Assembly (NCBI RefSeq): GCF_000334895.1
Contig: NZ_BAFM01000007.1
Span: forward strand, 1-64,000
Direction of reading: 5' to 3'
Source: Halococcus agarilyticus
GTDB lineage: Archaea; Halobacteriota; Halobacteria; Halobacteriales; Halococcaceae
DNA: 64,000 nucleotides
Shown here piece after piece: positions 44,193 through 52,354 of the stretch. Position 1 is the first letter of the stretch. The number at the start of each line of letters is the position of its first letter. Made by a program: the position numbers and the translations under genes. The notes beneath the pieces were generated by a model that worked only from the letters and a program-made list of their open reading frames with translations, was not told the origin of the DNA and ran no database searches.

Positions 44193-45545
44193 TCAGTCGA
44201 GCAGCGCGACGAGGTCGGCGACGTCGTGGGTTTCGAGGTTTCTGACGACGTTGACGACCTCCTCTCGGTGGTCCTCGTCGTAGCGTTCTTCGGTCATCGT
44301 GTCGAACTTCGCTTCGACCTGCTCCCACGTCATCGGGTCGGTGGGGTGGCCGCTGAACGCGTCCTTTTCGACGTGGCGGGTCGCATCGTTCGTGAGTTCG
44401 ATGTCGACGACCGCGGGCATCTCGCCGTTCTCGAAGCGCTCGGTGAGCGCCTCGCTCTCCTCGACCTCCACCGTTCGAAGGAGCTCCTGAACGTCCTCGC
44501 GCTGAATGCGCTCGGGGTCGTAGGCGTCGTTCGTGAGCTCGCGGTCGATCAGCGCCGCCGCAAGCATGTACGGCAGCGAGTGGTCGGCTTGAGCTTTCGT
44601 CTCGACTTCGTATCTCGACCCCTCGCCCCCGCCGATGATGAGCTTCGCGCCGTGGAACGTATCGAGGTGGATCGCGTTCACCTGGTCGGGATCGATGTCG
44701 GCCCGTTCGGCGAGTTCGATCACGCCCTCGACTGCGGACTGGGCGTAGGTCTCGGCGACGTAGCGCTTGGTCATCGTATCGAACACGCGCTCGCAGCCGG
44801 GATCGAGATCGACCGAGAAATCGCCCGCAATGATCTGTTTCCATCCCTTCTGGCCCTCGAAGAGGTTCGTCGGCCCGTCCATCCCGTTGTCGGCGAGTAG
44901 CGCGGAATGGACCGCGTTCCGGGCGGCGTTCGCGCTCGCAACACCTTTCCACTCGTTGATTCCCCCTGTGCGAGTGACCCGGAGCGCGTTGTGAGCGGTT
45001 CCCGCAATGCCGACCGCGTTCCGCAGCGCCTCGTGGTCGAGGCCGAGCACCTTTCCCGCGCCGGCGGCCGCCGAGATGACCGTGTGGGTCACGTGGTCGT
45101 AGCCGCGATCCCGGACTGGCGCGTTCCACGCGAGCTCGCCCTGGATCTCGTAGCTCACGCCGATCGCTTCCACGAGCTCCGCGCCGGTGGCGTCGACGTG
45201 CTCGCCGCACGCGACCAGGCTCGCGATGTTGTCGCTCGGATGGGGGGTCTCGCCGGGCGCGAGAAACGAGTCCATGAAATCCAGATACCGCGTCAGCGTG
45301 GTGTTGTACATCGCCGCTCCGGTCGGGCTGGCGCGCGTCCCCGACCCCCACAGCCGCGCGGCGTCGCCCGCGGCGGTCGTCGCGACCGTCTCGCGGACGG
45401 CCTCGACCGGCTCCGCACCCAGCGCGCCCACCGCGATCCCGACCGAGTCGAGCACGCGCTTTTTCAACTCCTCGACCGTGTCGTCGTCGAGGTCCTCGAA
45501 CGCGACCGTTTCGGTGAACGACGCGAGCTCCTCGGTCGTGGTCAT
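44193..45545 (-). CDS. MmgE/PrpD family protein (2-methylcitrate dehydratase-like)
   Basis: The 450-residue protein has the family landmarks: YLDFMDSFLAPGETPHPSDN near residue 87, AGKVLGLDHEALRNAVGIAG near 165, NGMDGPTNLFEGQKGW near 217 and SLPYMLAAALID near 323. PrpD dehydrates 2-methylcitrate in propionate use, but many family members act on other substrates such as aconitate-type acids. No propionate genes are adjacent, so only the family is sure. Confidence 0.85.
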   Translation of the reverse strand: MTTTEELASFTETVAFEDLDDDTVEELKKRVLDSVGIAVGALGAEPVEAVRETVATTAAGDAARLWGSGTRASPTGAAMYNTTLTRYLDFMDSFLAPGETPHPSDNIASLVACGEHVDATGAELVEAIGVSYEIQGELAWNAPVRDRGYDHVTHTVISAAAGAGKVLGLDHEALRNAVGIAGTAHNALRVTRTGGINEWKGVASANAARNAVHSALLADNGMDGPTNLFEGQKGWKQIIAGDFSVDLDPGCERVFDTMTKRYVAETYAQSAVEGVIELAERADIDPDQVNAIHLDTFHGAKLIIGGGEGSRYEVETKAQADHSLPYMLAAALIDRELTNDAYDPERIQREDVQELLRTVEVEESEALTERFENGEMPAVVDIELTNDATRHVEKDAFSGHPTDPMTWEQVEAKFDTMTEERYDEDHREEVVNVVRNLETHDVADLVALLD

Positions 45546-45623
45546 GGATCACATACTCTCGACGTCGGCAAAAGCCTTCCCGCCAGCTATCGATTTCCCG
45601 TCGACGACTGCTGAAGCCGCGCC

Positions 45624-45670
45624 GTCGGGACAGTGCGCTGCACCGCACTACCGCGACGGCTTATCCCGAC
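45624..45670. promoter_or_regulatory. Nested inverted repeats before the gene at 45694
   Basis: GTCGGGA (45624-45630) pairs with TCCCGAC (45664-45670), enclosing AGTGCG (45632-45637) and CGCACT (45644-45649). The TATA-like CTTATCC at 45660-45666 overlaps the outer right arm. Possible operator. Confidence 0.35.
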
Positions 45671-45693
45671 TGGCGGCCAACCACGGCCGAACC

Positions 45694-46053
45694 ATGAGTG
45701 AGAGCGTGGAGCCCGCGGCGAGCGCGACGGGATCGCCGGTGCGGATCACCGAGCGCGACAGCCAGAAGGTCGAGCTGGTGTTCGGCCACGACGACTCGGG
45801 GGAGCTGCTCGCCACCGCCGAGGGGACGAGCCTCCCGATCCCCGCAACCGGCGAGCCGATCCGGTTCGGCGAGATCGCGCCCAACGGGACGGACGGTCAG
45901 CGCGCGAGCTTCGGCGAGGAGACCTACGTCCCGGTGAGTCGGGAGTATCACTACTTCGACGTCGACATCGCGGACGTCCCCGAGCGCGAGGAGTCGGCGT
46001 GTCTCGTGACCGTCGTCGTCCGCGTGCTGCCGGAGGCCGCCGCCGAGGGGTGA
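45694..46053 (+). CDS. Hypothetical protein, 119 residues
   Basis: It begins MSESVEPAASATGSPVRITE and reads as a small beta-rich protein: KVELVFGHDDSGELLATAEG, GEPIRFGEIAP, REYHYFDVDIADV and ESACLVTVVVRVLPEA. No signal peptide or catalytic motif is seen. Base use and the leaderless TATA arrangement support a real gene. I do not recognise the family with certainty. Confidence 0.65.
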   Translation: MSESVEPAASATGSPVRITERDSQKVELVFGHDDSGELLATAEGTSLPIPATGEPIRFGEIAPNGTDGQRASFGEETYVPVSREYHYFDVDIADVPEREESACLVTVVVRVLPEAAAEG

Positions 46054-46162
46054 GCCACCCGCCAGCGAGCGGTCACTGCCGGGAAAGTCTCGCCCGCGCA
46101 GCCTCCCGGGAGGGCGTCACCCCTCGTTTCAGTCGCACACACTCCGGTGACATCACCGGCAG

Positions 46163-46171
46163 CTATTTATC
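46163..46171 (+). promoter_or_regulatory. TATA box of the zinc-finger microprotein gene
   Basis: CTATTTATC lies 23-31 nt before the ATG at 46194; leaderless transcript expected. Confidence 0.55.
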
Positions 46172-46193
46172 TATGCGGTGGTGATACCTTGCA

Positions 46194-46316
46194 ATGGCAA
46201 GTGAAGGGGAAACCATCGGGCAGGACGAGATCGTACGGGACTGTGAGGAATGTGGGAACGGTATGCTGGATGTCTATCTGGAAAACGGGCTGTGTTCGGA
46301 CTGTCGGACGGACTGA
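46194..46316 (+). CDS. Zinc-finger microprotein, 40 residues
   Basis: The short frame begins MASEGETIGQDEIVRDCEEC and ends NGLCSDCRTD. Two CxxC pairs (Cys 17/20 and 34/37) are 13 residues apart, with GNGMLDVYLE between, a zinc-ribbon layout. It has a well-placed TATA box. Haloarchaea encode many such tiny zinc-finger proteins, some tied to stress, biofilm or swarming phenotypes. It lies downstream of the gene at 45694 and convergent with the beta-helix gene. A longer frame in another phase over this stretch is not coding-like. Confidence 0.8.
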   Translation: MASEGETIGQDEIVRDCEECGNGMLDVYLENGLCSDCRTD

Positions 46317-46362
46317 CGTCGATCTTCTCGCGACGATTCTCCCCTGACCGTCCCATCTCCGT

Positions 46363-47985
46363 TCACACGCGGCCGTGTTCGACGTCGTACTTCCTGAGTC
46401 CCTCACTCCGCGGGGCCTCTGGTTTGTTGACCCGACAGCCGAGCATGTCGACGTCCGGCCGCTTCGCCTCGACCGGCGGATGAGCGCCGCTGCCGGTGAA
46501 CGTGACGTTTTCGAGCCGGACCCACTCGTCGCCCGGCGGGCAGTTCCCGCGCACCCCGCTGCCGATGGGGTCGACGACGACGTTCGGTACGCCCTGGGTG
46601 GTGTTGCGGATCCGGCAGTCACGCACCGTGAGCCCGCCAGCGCTGCCGTTGACGCAGATCACCCCTTCCGAGCGCGTCTCGCTGGTGTAGACGAACTCGG
46701 TGTTTTCGACGAGCCCGCCCGACGCGCCGTTCTTCTGGTTTTCCCACCACAGCCCGCGGACGTTCTGGGGCTCGCCGGTGTCCGATTCCCGGAAGAACTC
46801 GGGGTCGCGATCCACGACGATCGTCGCGTCCCTGAGCGACGAACCGGCCCCCGACAGCCGCATGTTGGTGTTCGAGTTGTTCTTGAACAGTCCGCCCTCG
46901 ACCTTCACCGCCGCCGCCTTGCTCGCGTACAGCGTGTGCGAGCCCTTGTTCTCGATGTGGCACTTCTTCACGTGTATCGTCCCGCGTGACGGCTCGCCGA
47001 TGAACACCGGGATCGTGTTCTGTGGGTAGTCCGCGACGGTCGACTCCCCGACGTTGACGTAGTCGACCACGTGCCCCACGCCGTCGGGATCCGTGACGCT
47101 CGGCGCGAGGCAGTACCCGTTCTCTTCGGCCTGGGGGTTCTCGATGCTGTTTGGAGTGTAGCCGAGATGGCGGACGTGGCGGATCTCCAGTTCGTCCTTG
47201 CAGACGGCCGCGACGCAGGTTCCCGTCTCGTGATCGTCGCGCTGGGCGAACGAGCAGTTTTCGAGGAGGAATCCGCGGCCGCCGTTGAACGCGATCGCCT
47301 TCGTCCAGTCGCCCTTCGGCGTGTAGAACCGAACGTCGCGCGGATCGCCGCCGAGACCGCGCAGTCCCCAGCTGTCGGTGTCCACGACGCTCTGTTGGCA
47401 CTCGATCAGGTACTCGCCGGGCGGGAACTCGACGAGCACGCCGCCCTCGCCGGTCGGCAGCGCGTCGTCGATGGGCTCGTTGGCCGCGGGGTCCATCTCG
47501 AGGTCGTCGACCGCGTGGACGACGCGCCCGAACTCGATGCCGTGGCGCTTCGCCGATCCGCCGCTGCTCGGCTGCTTCGTCGACGAACCACTGCTACTGC
47601 TGTCACTGCTGCCGTCGCCACCGTCGCCGTCTCCGCTGTTGCTGTTACCGCTTCCGCCGCCCCCACCGTTGCCGCCCGACCACGGCTGCGTCTCGCCGAA
47701 CGCGGCCGGCGAGCGCCACTGCTGGTCGTTGATCTTGATCCTGACCCGTTCCGGGTACTTGAATGCCATGCCGAGGCGTTTGCCGTGGTAGCGGTACGCG
47801 TCGCGGCCACCGTACACCGTGCCGTCGGCGCGGTAGCCGTTCGCCGTCTGCGTGATCGCGTCGCTCTCGTCCGTAGTCGCGCCGTGACTGGTCGTCTGTT
47901 CCGGCTTCGTGTCGCCGTCGAACGCCACCCAGTAAGGGTTGGCGTCGCCGTTGCCGTCGTCGTGAATCGTGATCGTGTGTGCCAT
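46363..47985 (-). CDS. Right-handed parallel beta-helix protein with N-terminal beta-rich domain
   Basis: The 540-residue protein has three parts. Residues 1-90 match the domain seen at 26044 and 30891 (HTITIHDDGNGDANPYWVAF ... GGRDAYRYHGKRLGMAF ... VRIKINDQQW). Residues about 100-145 are a Gly/Ser/Asp linker. Residues about 150-520 form a beta-helix with ladder-like strands (FLLENCSFAQRD, LEIRHVRHLGY, IHVKKCHIENKG, AVKVEGGLFKNNSNTN, LTVRDCRIRNTT). Pectate-lyase-like or phage-tail-like carbohydrate recognition is the usual role of such folds. No signal peptide is visible. It is the last gene of a minus-strand trio with 48684 and 49071. Confidence 0.8.
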   Translation of the reverse strand: MAHTITIHDDGNGDANPYWVAFDGDTKPEQTTSHGATTDESDAITQTANGYRADGTVYGGRDAYRYHGKRLGMAFKYPERVRIKINDQQWRSPAAFGETQPWSGGNGGGGGSGNSNSGDGDGGDGSSDSSSSGSSTKQPSSGGSAKRHGIEFGRVVHAVDDLEMDPAANEPIDDALPTGEGGVLVEFPPGEYLIECQQSVVDTDSWGLRGLGGDPRDVRFYTPKGDWTKAIAFNGGRGFLLENCSFAQRDDHETGTCVAAVCKDELEIRHVRHLGYTPNSIENPQAEENGYCLAPSVTDPDGVGHVVDYVNVGESTVADYPQNTIPVFIGEPSRGTIHVKKCHIENKGSHTLYASKAAAVKVEGGLFKNNSNTNMRLSGAGSSLRDATIVVDRDPEFFRESDTGEPQNVRGLWWENQKNGASGGLVENTEFVYTSETRSEGVICVNGSAGGLTVRDCRIRNTTQGVPNVVVDPIGSGVRGNCPPGDEWVRLENVTFTGSGAHPPVEAKRPDVDMLGCRVNKPEAPRSEGLRKYDVEHGRV

Positions 47986-48012
47986 CGGTGAATCGAGTTG
48001 CGCTCTCGTCGT

Positions 48013-48684
48013 TCAGTCGTCCTGCGGGACCGTCGCGTTCTCCGCAACGCGAATCCCGCGGGCTTCCGCGATACGGACGCCGTGGCCGACGGTGATCGTG
48101 ACGTCGCGGCCCTCCGCGACCCGGATCTCGGGGGCCGTCGGCGCACTCGATCCGTCGACCGCGACCGAGCGGCCTGGCGCGGCCGGACTCCCATCGCACT
48201 CCTTCTCGTCGCTTCGCCGTTCGGACCCGTCGCTCTCGCGTGCCGTCCCCTTCGTCGCTGTCGTCGAGGACTCCGTCGTTGCCGGTGTGTCCTCCGAGGC
48301 CGGATCGGTCGAGCTCCCGCCGCCGACGGATTCGTCCGTCGCCGGTACGGGCGCGTCGTCGGCCGCTCTGGCTTGCTGTGTGGCCCTGACCTGTCGTGTG
48401 GTTCGTGGCGCAGCGCCGCCGTCGCTCGACTCGGCCGTTGCGGTCGGTGCTCCGTCGTCGGGATCGGTCGTCTCGATCCGTGGAACCGCGACGCCGCCCC
48501 GCGTCGCCCGGTCGCGCTCCGATCGGTCGGCCGTCGCGGCTCCGGTCTCGGCCTCCGTGTTGGGTCGCGGTGAGCCATCGTCACTGCTCCGACCGTCGCC
48601 GTCCGCTTCGTCACTGCCCTCGTCGTCCGTTCCTCGATGCTCCGCCGTGGTCCCCTCGCCGAGGAGTTTTTCGGTGAATTCCAT
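48013..48684 (-). CDS. Acidic low-complexity protein with beta-strand repeat tail
   Basis: The 223-residue protein is Asp/Glu/Ser/Thr/Ala-rich and probably disordered (residues about 10-180). The C-terminus has three similar turns, EIRVAEGRDV, GVRIAEARG and IRVAENATV, which suggest a small beta-solenoid or a docking tag. No signal peptide. It lies 27 bp before the beta-helix gene on the same strand, so they are probably co-transcribed. I do not recognise the family. Confidence 0.55.
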   Translation of the reverse strand: MEFTEKLLGEGTTAEHRGTDDEGSDEADGDGRSSDDGSPRPNTEAETGAATADRSERDRATRGGVAVPRIETTDPDDGAPTATAESSDGGAAPRTTRQVRATQQARAADDAPVPATDESVGGGSSTDPASEDTPATTESSTTATKGTARESDGSERRSDEKECDGSPAAPGRSVAVDGSSAPTAPEIRVAEGRDVTITVGHGVRIAEARGIRVAENATVPQDD

Positions 48685-48744
48685 CGTGTGTGGTTCGTCG
48701 TGTTCGGTCGTCGATCGTCTCGCTGTTCCAGCCGGGGCTGGTCG

Positions 48745-49071
48745 CTATCTCCCGCCGCCACCGCTGCGATTGCTCCCCCAGCTCTCGAACGCCATCTCGC
48801 CGAACGCCCAGACGCCGGCGGCCCCGACGAGACTCACGTAGACCACTCGCATCTCGACCGGGATCGCCCCCAGGTCGATGATACCCCGTCCGGCGATCGC
48901 CAACAACCCGATGAACGAGAGGGTGAGGACGATCGCGAGGACGTCGTTCGTCAGCCAGAACCGCGCCCTCGTGGACGTCGTGTCCTCCGTCGTGCCTTCG
49001 ACATCGACGATCGTTTTCTCGCCCGTCTCGCCGCCAGTGTTCGATGGCTGCCCGCGTTGATTGGATGACAT
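48745..49071 (-). CDS. Small membrane protein, first gene of the beta-helix locus
   Basis: The chosen ATG gives 108 residues beginning MSSNQRGQPSNTGGETGEKT. Two transmembrane helices follow, VLAIVLTLSFIGLLAIAG (about 49-66) and VVYVSLVGAAGVWAFGEMAF (about 78-97), and a Gly-rich end. The open frame continues upstream for 62 codons without conserved features. Holin-like and anchor-like proteins share this layout, but no family can be named. The gap to the next gene is 60 bp. Confidence 0.6.
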   Translation of the reverse strand: MSSNQRGQPSNTGGETGEKTIVDVEGTTEDTTSTRARFWLTNDVLAIVLTLSFIGLLAIAGRGIIDLGAIPVEMRVVYVSLVGAAGVWAFGEMAFESWGSNRSGGGGR

Positions 49072-49332
49072 TGGTTGTGCTCCGGTGTTCGCGTCGAACG
49101 GCGCTGCGATCGCTCCGCGATGCGTCGCTGTTGTGTTCTCCCCGTCGTCAGTTCGCCCGGTGGCTGAAAGCAGCCGTCGAGACGACCGACTGTCGGCTCG
49201 GGAGTCATCCGCGTCCGCGACGCGTCGTCCGGGGCGTACGTCTCGGAGTTGTCGCACACGAACAAAACCTCGTCGTCGGTCTACAGATCAGTACTGTTCG
49301 GACCGATCGTTCCTACGCGTACCGATCGCTCC

Positions 49333-49626
49333 CTACGTCCGTGCAGCCGCCCACACCGCCGTCAGTCCGAGCGCGAGCGCGGGAAGCAGCGGAAGGACGA
49401 GAAAAGTATCGCGCCACGTCAGTCCGAGCGCGCTCAGCGTACCGCCGGCGTACGGTATCGCGAGGATCAGTCCGGGCGCGATCAGGAAGGCGACGACGAT
49501 CACGCCAACGAGGATCCAACCGCGCCAGTCGAACGAGCGATTCTCGCCGCGTGCAGCGGCCTCGTCGTACTCGCTCCGTGGACTCTCCTCGAACGCCTCC
49601 GGGTCGTGGACGTACTCGTCGGTCAT
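49333..49626 (-). CDS. Small membrane protein of unknown function
   Basis: The chosen ATG gives 97 residues, MTDEYVHDPEAFEESPRSEY, then DWRGWILVGVIVVAFLIAPG and a second helix DTFLVLPLLPALALGLTAV. Haloarchaea have conserved short proteins with this acidic head and two helices. It is divergent from moaB. The region from 49072 to 49332 shows no gene. Confidence 0.65.
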   Translation of the reverse strand: MTDEYVHDPEAFEESPRSEYDEAAARGENRSFDWRGWILVGVIVVAFLIAPGLILAIPYAGGTLSALGLTWRDTFLVLPLLPALALGLTAVWAAART

Positions 49627-49736
49627 CCCGACACCCCACGACCCACCGATCGGCGTTCGGAACCGCGCATACCCGAACCACGACCGGTGTGGGCAAAAAC
49701 CCGGCGGGTTTTGGTCGCGCGGGTGTAGTTCCGACC

Positions 49737-50384
49737 ATGCGACACACCGACGGCGGCGACCCCGACGACGCACACGGCGACGATCACGAGCACGGTCACG
49801 CCGATCACGGGGGCGACCACGCTGCCCACGACCACGCAGACCCCGTCCACGCCCACGCTCACGATTTCGGTCCGATCGGGGTCGGGATCGTGACGGTCTC
49901 GACCAGCCGAACCCTGGAGGACGATCCCGCAGGCGACGCGATCGCGGCCGCGATCGAGGACACCGAGCACGAGGTCGCGACCCGCGAACTCGTCGACGAC
50001 GACCACGACGGCATCCAGGGCAGCGTCGACGCCCTCGTCGGGCGCGAGGACGTCGACTGCGTCGTCACCACCGGCGGGACGGGCGTCACACCCGACGACG
50101 TGACCATCGAAGCCATCAGATCGCTGTTCGGGAAGGAGCTTCCCGGGTTCGGCGAACTGTTCCGCGCGCTCTCGCGTGAGGAGATCGGGACGCGAGTCGT
50201 CGCCACCCGCGCGACCGCGGGGATCGTCGACCGGAGTTCGAGCGGCGGCGGGACCGAGGACGCCGGCAACGGCGTGCCGGTGTTCTGCCTGCCCGGCAGC
50301 GAGGACGCCGCCCGCCTCGGCGTCGACGTCGTGATCGAGGAAGCGCCCCATCTCGCCGGGCTCGCGGCGCGCGACGAGGAGTAG
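49737..50384 (+). CDS. moaB: Molybdenum cofactor biosynthesis protein MoaB/MogA with His-rich N-terminus
   Basis: The 215-residue protein starts at ATG 49737. Residues about 10-45 are His/Asp-rich (HGDDHEHGHADHGGDHAAHD), a metal-binding tail. The MoaB/MogA core follows: GIVTVSTSRTLEDDPAGDAI, VVTTGGTGVTPDDVTIEAIR (nucleotide/molybdopterin loop) and VFCLPGSEDAARLGVDVVI. It would adenylylate molybdopterin before metal insertion. Shorter His tails occur in haloarchaeal MoaB; this one holds more than ten histidines. samp1 at 23234 also touches molybdopterin synthesis. Confidence 0.9.
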   Translation: MRHTDGGDPDDAHGDDHEHGHADHGGDHAAHDHADPVHAHAHDFGPIGVGIVTVSTSRTLEDDPAGDAIAAAIEDTEHEVATRELVDDDHDGIQGSVDALVGREDVDCVVTTGGTGVTPDDVTIEAIRSLFGKELPGFGELFRALSREEIGTRVVATRATAGIVDRSSSGGGTEDAGNGVPVFCLPGSEDAARLGVDVVIEEAPHLAGLAARDEE

Positions 50385-50487
50385 TCCGCACCGCCCCGGC
50401 GTTCCCCGTCCGCACGCCAACTCCCGGTGGGTCGGATTCCGACCGCGCGGCGGATGGCTTTTCTCGCTGGCGCGTTCGAGTAGTGCC

Positions 50488-51468
50488 ATGCGATTCGGCA
50501 TTCTCGGCACGGCGAACATCGGACGAACCGCAGTGCTCCCGGCCATCGAGGCGACGGATCACGAAGTGCTCGCGGTCGCCTCCCGCGACGAGGGGCGCGC
50601 CCGAGCCTTCGCCGACGAGTGTGACGTTCCCCGGGCGCACGGCTCCTACGAGGCGTTGCTCACGGACGACGATGTCGAGGCGGTGTACAACCCGCTGCCG
50701 AACGCCCACCACGCCGAGTGGACGAAGCGCGCGGCCGACGCGGGCTGTCACGTCCTCTGTGAGAAACCGCTGACCGTCGACGCGGCCGAGGCGCGCGACC
50801 TCGGCGCGTACTGCGACGAGCGCGGCGTCACCCTGATGGAGGCGTTCATGTATCGCTATCACCCGCGGACCGAGCGCGCAGTCGCGGTGGTGCGCGAGCA
50901 ACTCGACGACGTCCGGTTCGTGAAGTCGTCCTTCCAGTTCCCGCTCGGCCGCGACGCCGAGGACATCCGGCTCGATCCCGACTTCGCCGGTGGAAGCCTG
51001 ATGGACGTCGGGTGTTACGCCGTCACCGCCGCACGGCTGTTCCTCGGTGAACCGGATCGCGCGTACGCGAGCGCGACCGACAGCCGGGACTGTGGCGTCG
51101 ACACCCAGCTCACGGGACTGCTCGAATATTCCGACGGCGCGACCGCCGAGGTGTCGTGTAGCTTCGACACCCAGGATACCCAGTTCTACCGGGTCGAGGC
51201 CGGAAACGGGTGGCTCGAAGCCGACCCGGCGTTCGTCCCGCGCGAGGGCGACCGGGCCACGCTCCGGTATTCGGTCGACGGCCGCGAGGTCACCGAGACG
51301 TTCTCGGACGTCGATCAGTACCGTCGCCAGGTCGAACACTTCGTCGACGCTATCCACGACGACCGCCGACCACGGACCGACGCCCGCGAGGCCGAGCGCA
51401 CGATGGCGGTCATCGACGCGCTCGCCGAGAGTGCGGATCGGGGAACGCCGATCGACGTGGGCGAGTGA
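50488..51468 (+). CDS. Gfo/Idh/MocA-family oxidoreductase (D-xylose dehydrogenase-like)
   Basis: The 326-residue protein has an N-terminal Rossmann fold, MRFGILGTANIGRTAVLPAI, VYNPLPNAHHAEWTKRAADA and the family lysine in VLCEKPLTVDAAEA, then EAFMYRYHPRTE of the substrate domain and GGSLMDVGCYAVTAARLFLG. This pattern fits NAD(P)-dependent sugar dehydrogenases such as haloarchaeal xylose dehydrogenase. The specific sugar is inferred only. Confidence 0.87.
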   Translation: MRFGILGTANIGRTAVLPAIEATDHEVLAVASRDEGRARAFADECDVPRAHGSYEALLTDDDVEAVYNPLPNAHHAEWTKRAADAGCHVLCEKPLTVDAAEARDLGAYCDERGVTLMEAFMYRYHPRTERAVAVVREQLDDVRFVKSSFQFPLGRDAEDIRLDPDFAGGSLMDVGCYAVTAARLFLGEPDRAYASATDSRDCGVDTQLTGLLEYSDGATAEVSCSFDTQDTQFYRVEAGNGWLEADPAFVPREGDRATLRYSVDGREVTETFSDVDQYRRQVEHFVDAIHDDRRPRTDAREAERTMAVIDALAESADRGTPIDVGE

Positions 51469-51560
51469 CGCCGGGGCGGTACGCCGGTCGGTAGCCAGGA
51501 GCACCGTGATCGGTCGCAACACCGTCCGCCGCCAAGTAGGCGGCCGAACGCGAGGCCGAC

Positions 51561-52184
51561 TCAGTTCGTGTCGCTACCCTCGTCCCGGCTCTCCTCCTCC
51601 TCACGCTGGCGCTGGCGCTGCTCCTCGGTCAGTTCGTCGATCTTCCCCTCGACCTCGTCCTCCCGGGGTCGTCGATCGACGCGCTCGTTGACCTCCTCCA
51701 CTCGCTTCGTGACCTCGCCGACCTCCTCGGAGACCGTCTCCTCGACGCGCTCGTCGACCTCTTCGGCGACCGTCTTCTCCACCCGCTCGTCGACTTCCTC
51801 GGAGACCGTCTTCTCGACCCGTTCGTCCACTTCCTCGGAGACCGTCTCCTCGACGCGCTCGTCGACCTCCTCGGTGAGCACTTCCTCGACCTCGTCCTCC
51901 CGGGGTCGCCGATCGACGCGCTCGTTGACCTCCTCGACGCGCTGCATGACCTCGTCGACCTCCTCCGAGACCGTCTCCTCCACCCGTTCGTCGACCTCCT
52001 CGGTCATCCACCGGGGATCGAACCGGGCCATCTTCCAGCCGACGTGGATGGCGTAGGAGACGAGCACGCCCAGGCCGAACGCGACACCGACCGCGGTGCC
52101 GACGGTGAGGATCAGGGCGACCGAGACGAAGATCAGTACGCCGTAGGTGAAGTCGACGATGGAGTCGACGCGATTCGGATTCAT
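51561..52184 (-). CDS. Membrane protein with long repetitive coiled coil
   Basis: The 207-residue protein has two helices at the N-terminus (VDFTYGVLIFVSVALILTVG and TAVGVAFGLGVLVSYAIHVG, about residues 10-49). From about residue 60 to 190 it is built of a 12-residue unit EEVDERVEETVS repeated about six times, interrupted twice by the block RVEEVNERVDRRPREDEVE. The strict repetition suggests a rod-like coiled coil facing the cytoplasm, with recent internal duplication. Function unknown; it may tether something at the membrane. Confidence 0.75.
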   Translation of the reverse strand: MNPNRVDSIVDFTYGVLIFVSVALILTVGTAVGVAFGLGVLVSYAIHVGWKMARFDPRWMTEEVDERVEETVSEEVDEVMQRVEEVNERVDRRPREDEVEEVLTEEVDERVEETVSEEVDERVEKTVSEEVDERVEKTVAEEVDERVEETVSEEVGEVTKRVEEVNERVDRRPREDEVEGKIDELTEEQRQRQREEEESRDEGSDTN

Positions 52185-52324
52185 TGTCTACTGTATGGAT
52201 AGGTGTCGGGGATAGTTATACCGTCGATCGTACATCGTCACACGAAGTTCCAGGACAGCGACGGTGAACCCCCTCGATTGCAACCACGAAGAACTGTCTC
52301 CGAAGGCCGGCGGCCAGACGGGTC

Positions 52325-52331
52325 GTTTAAG
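52325..52331 (+). promoter_or_regulatory. TATA box of the PiT permease gene
   Basis: GTTTAAG lies 24-30 nt before the ATG at 52355. Confidence 0.5.
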
Positions 52332-52354
52332 CCGCCCTGAGCGCTTCTTTCGGT

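Noticed and set aside
42759-44900. Plus-strand open frame of 713 codons opposite the E1 alpha and E1 beta genes
   Set aside because: It overlaps two certain enzymes and has no recognisable domain.
46147-46347. 66-codon plus-strand frame overlapping the zinc-finger gene
   Set aside because: The alternative frame with two CxxC pairs and a placed TATA box is more credible; this one has no conserved pattern.
51600-52010. Regular 36-base repeats resembling a CRISPR or satellite array
   Set aside because: They have no spacers and encode a coiled coil in frame from a proper start codon.
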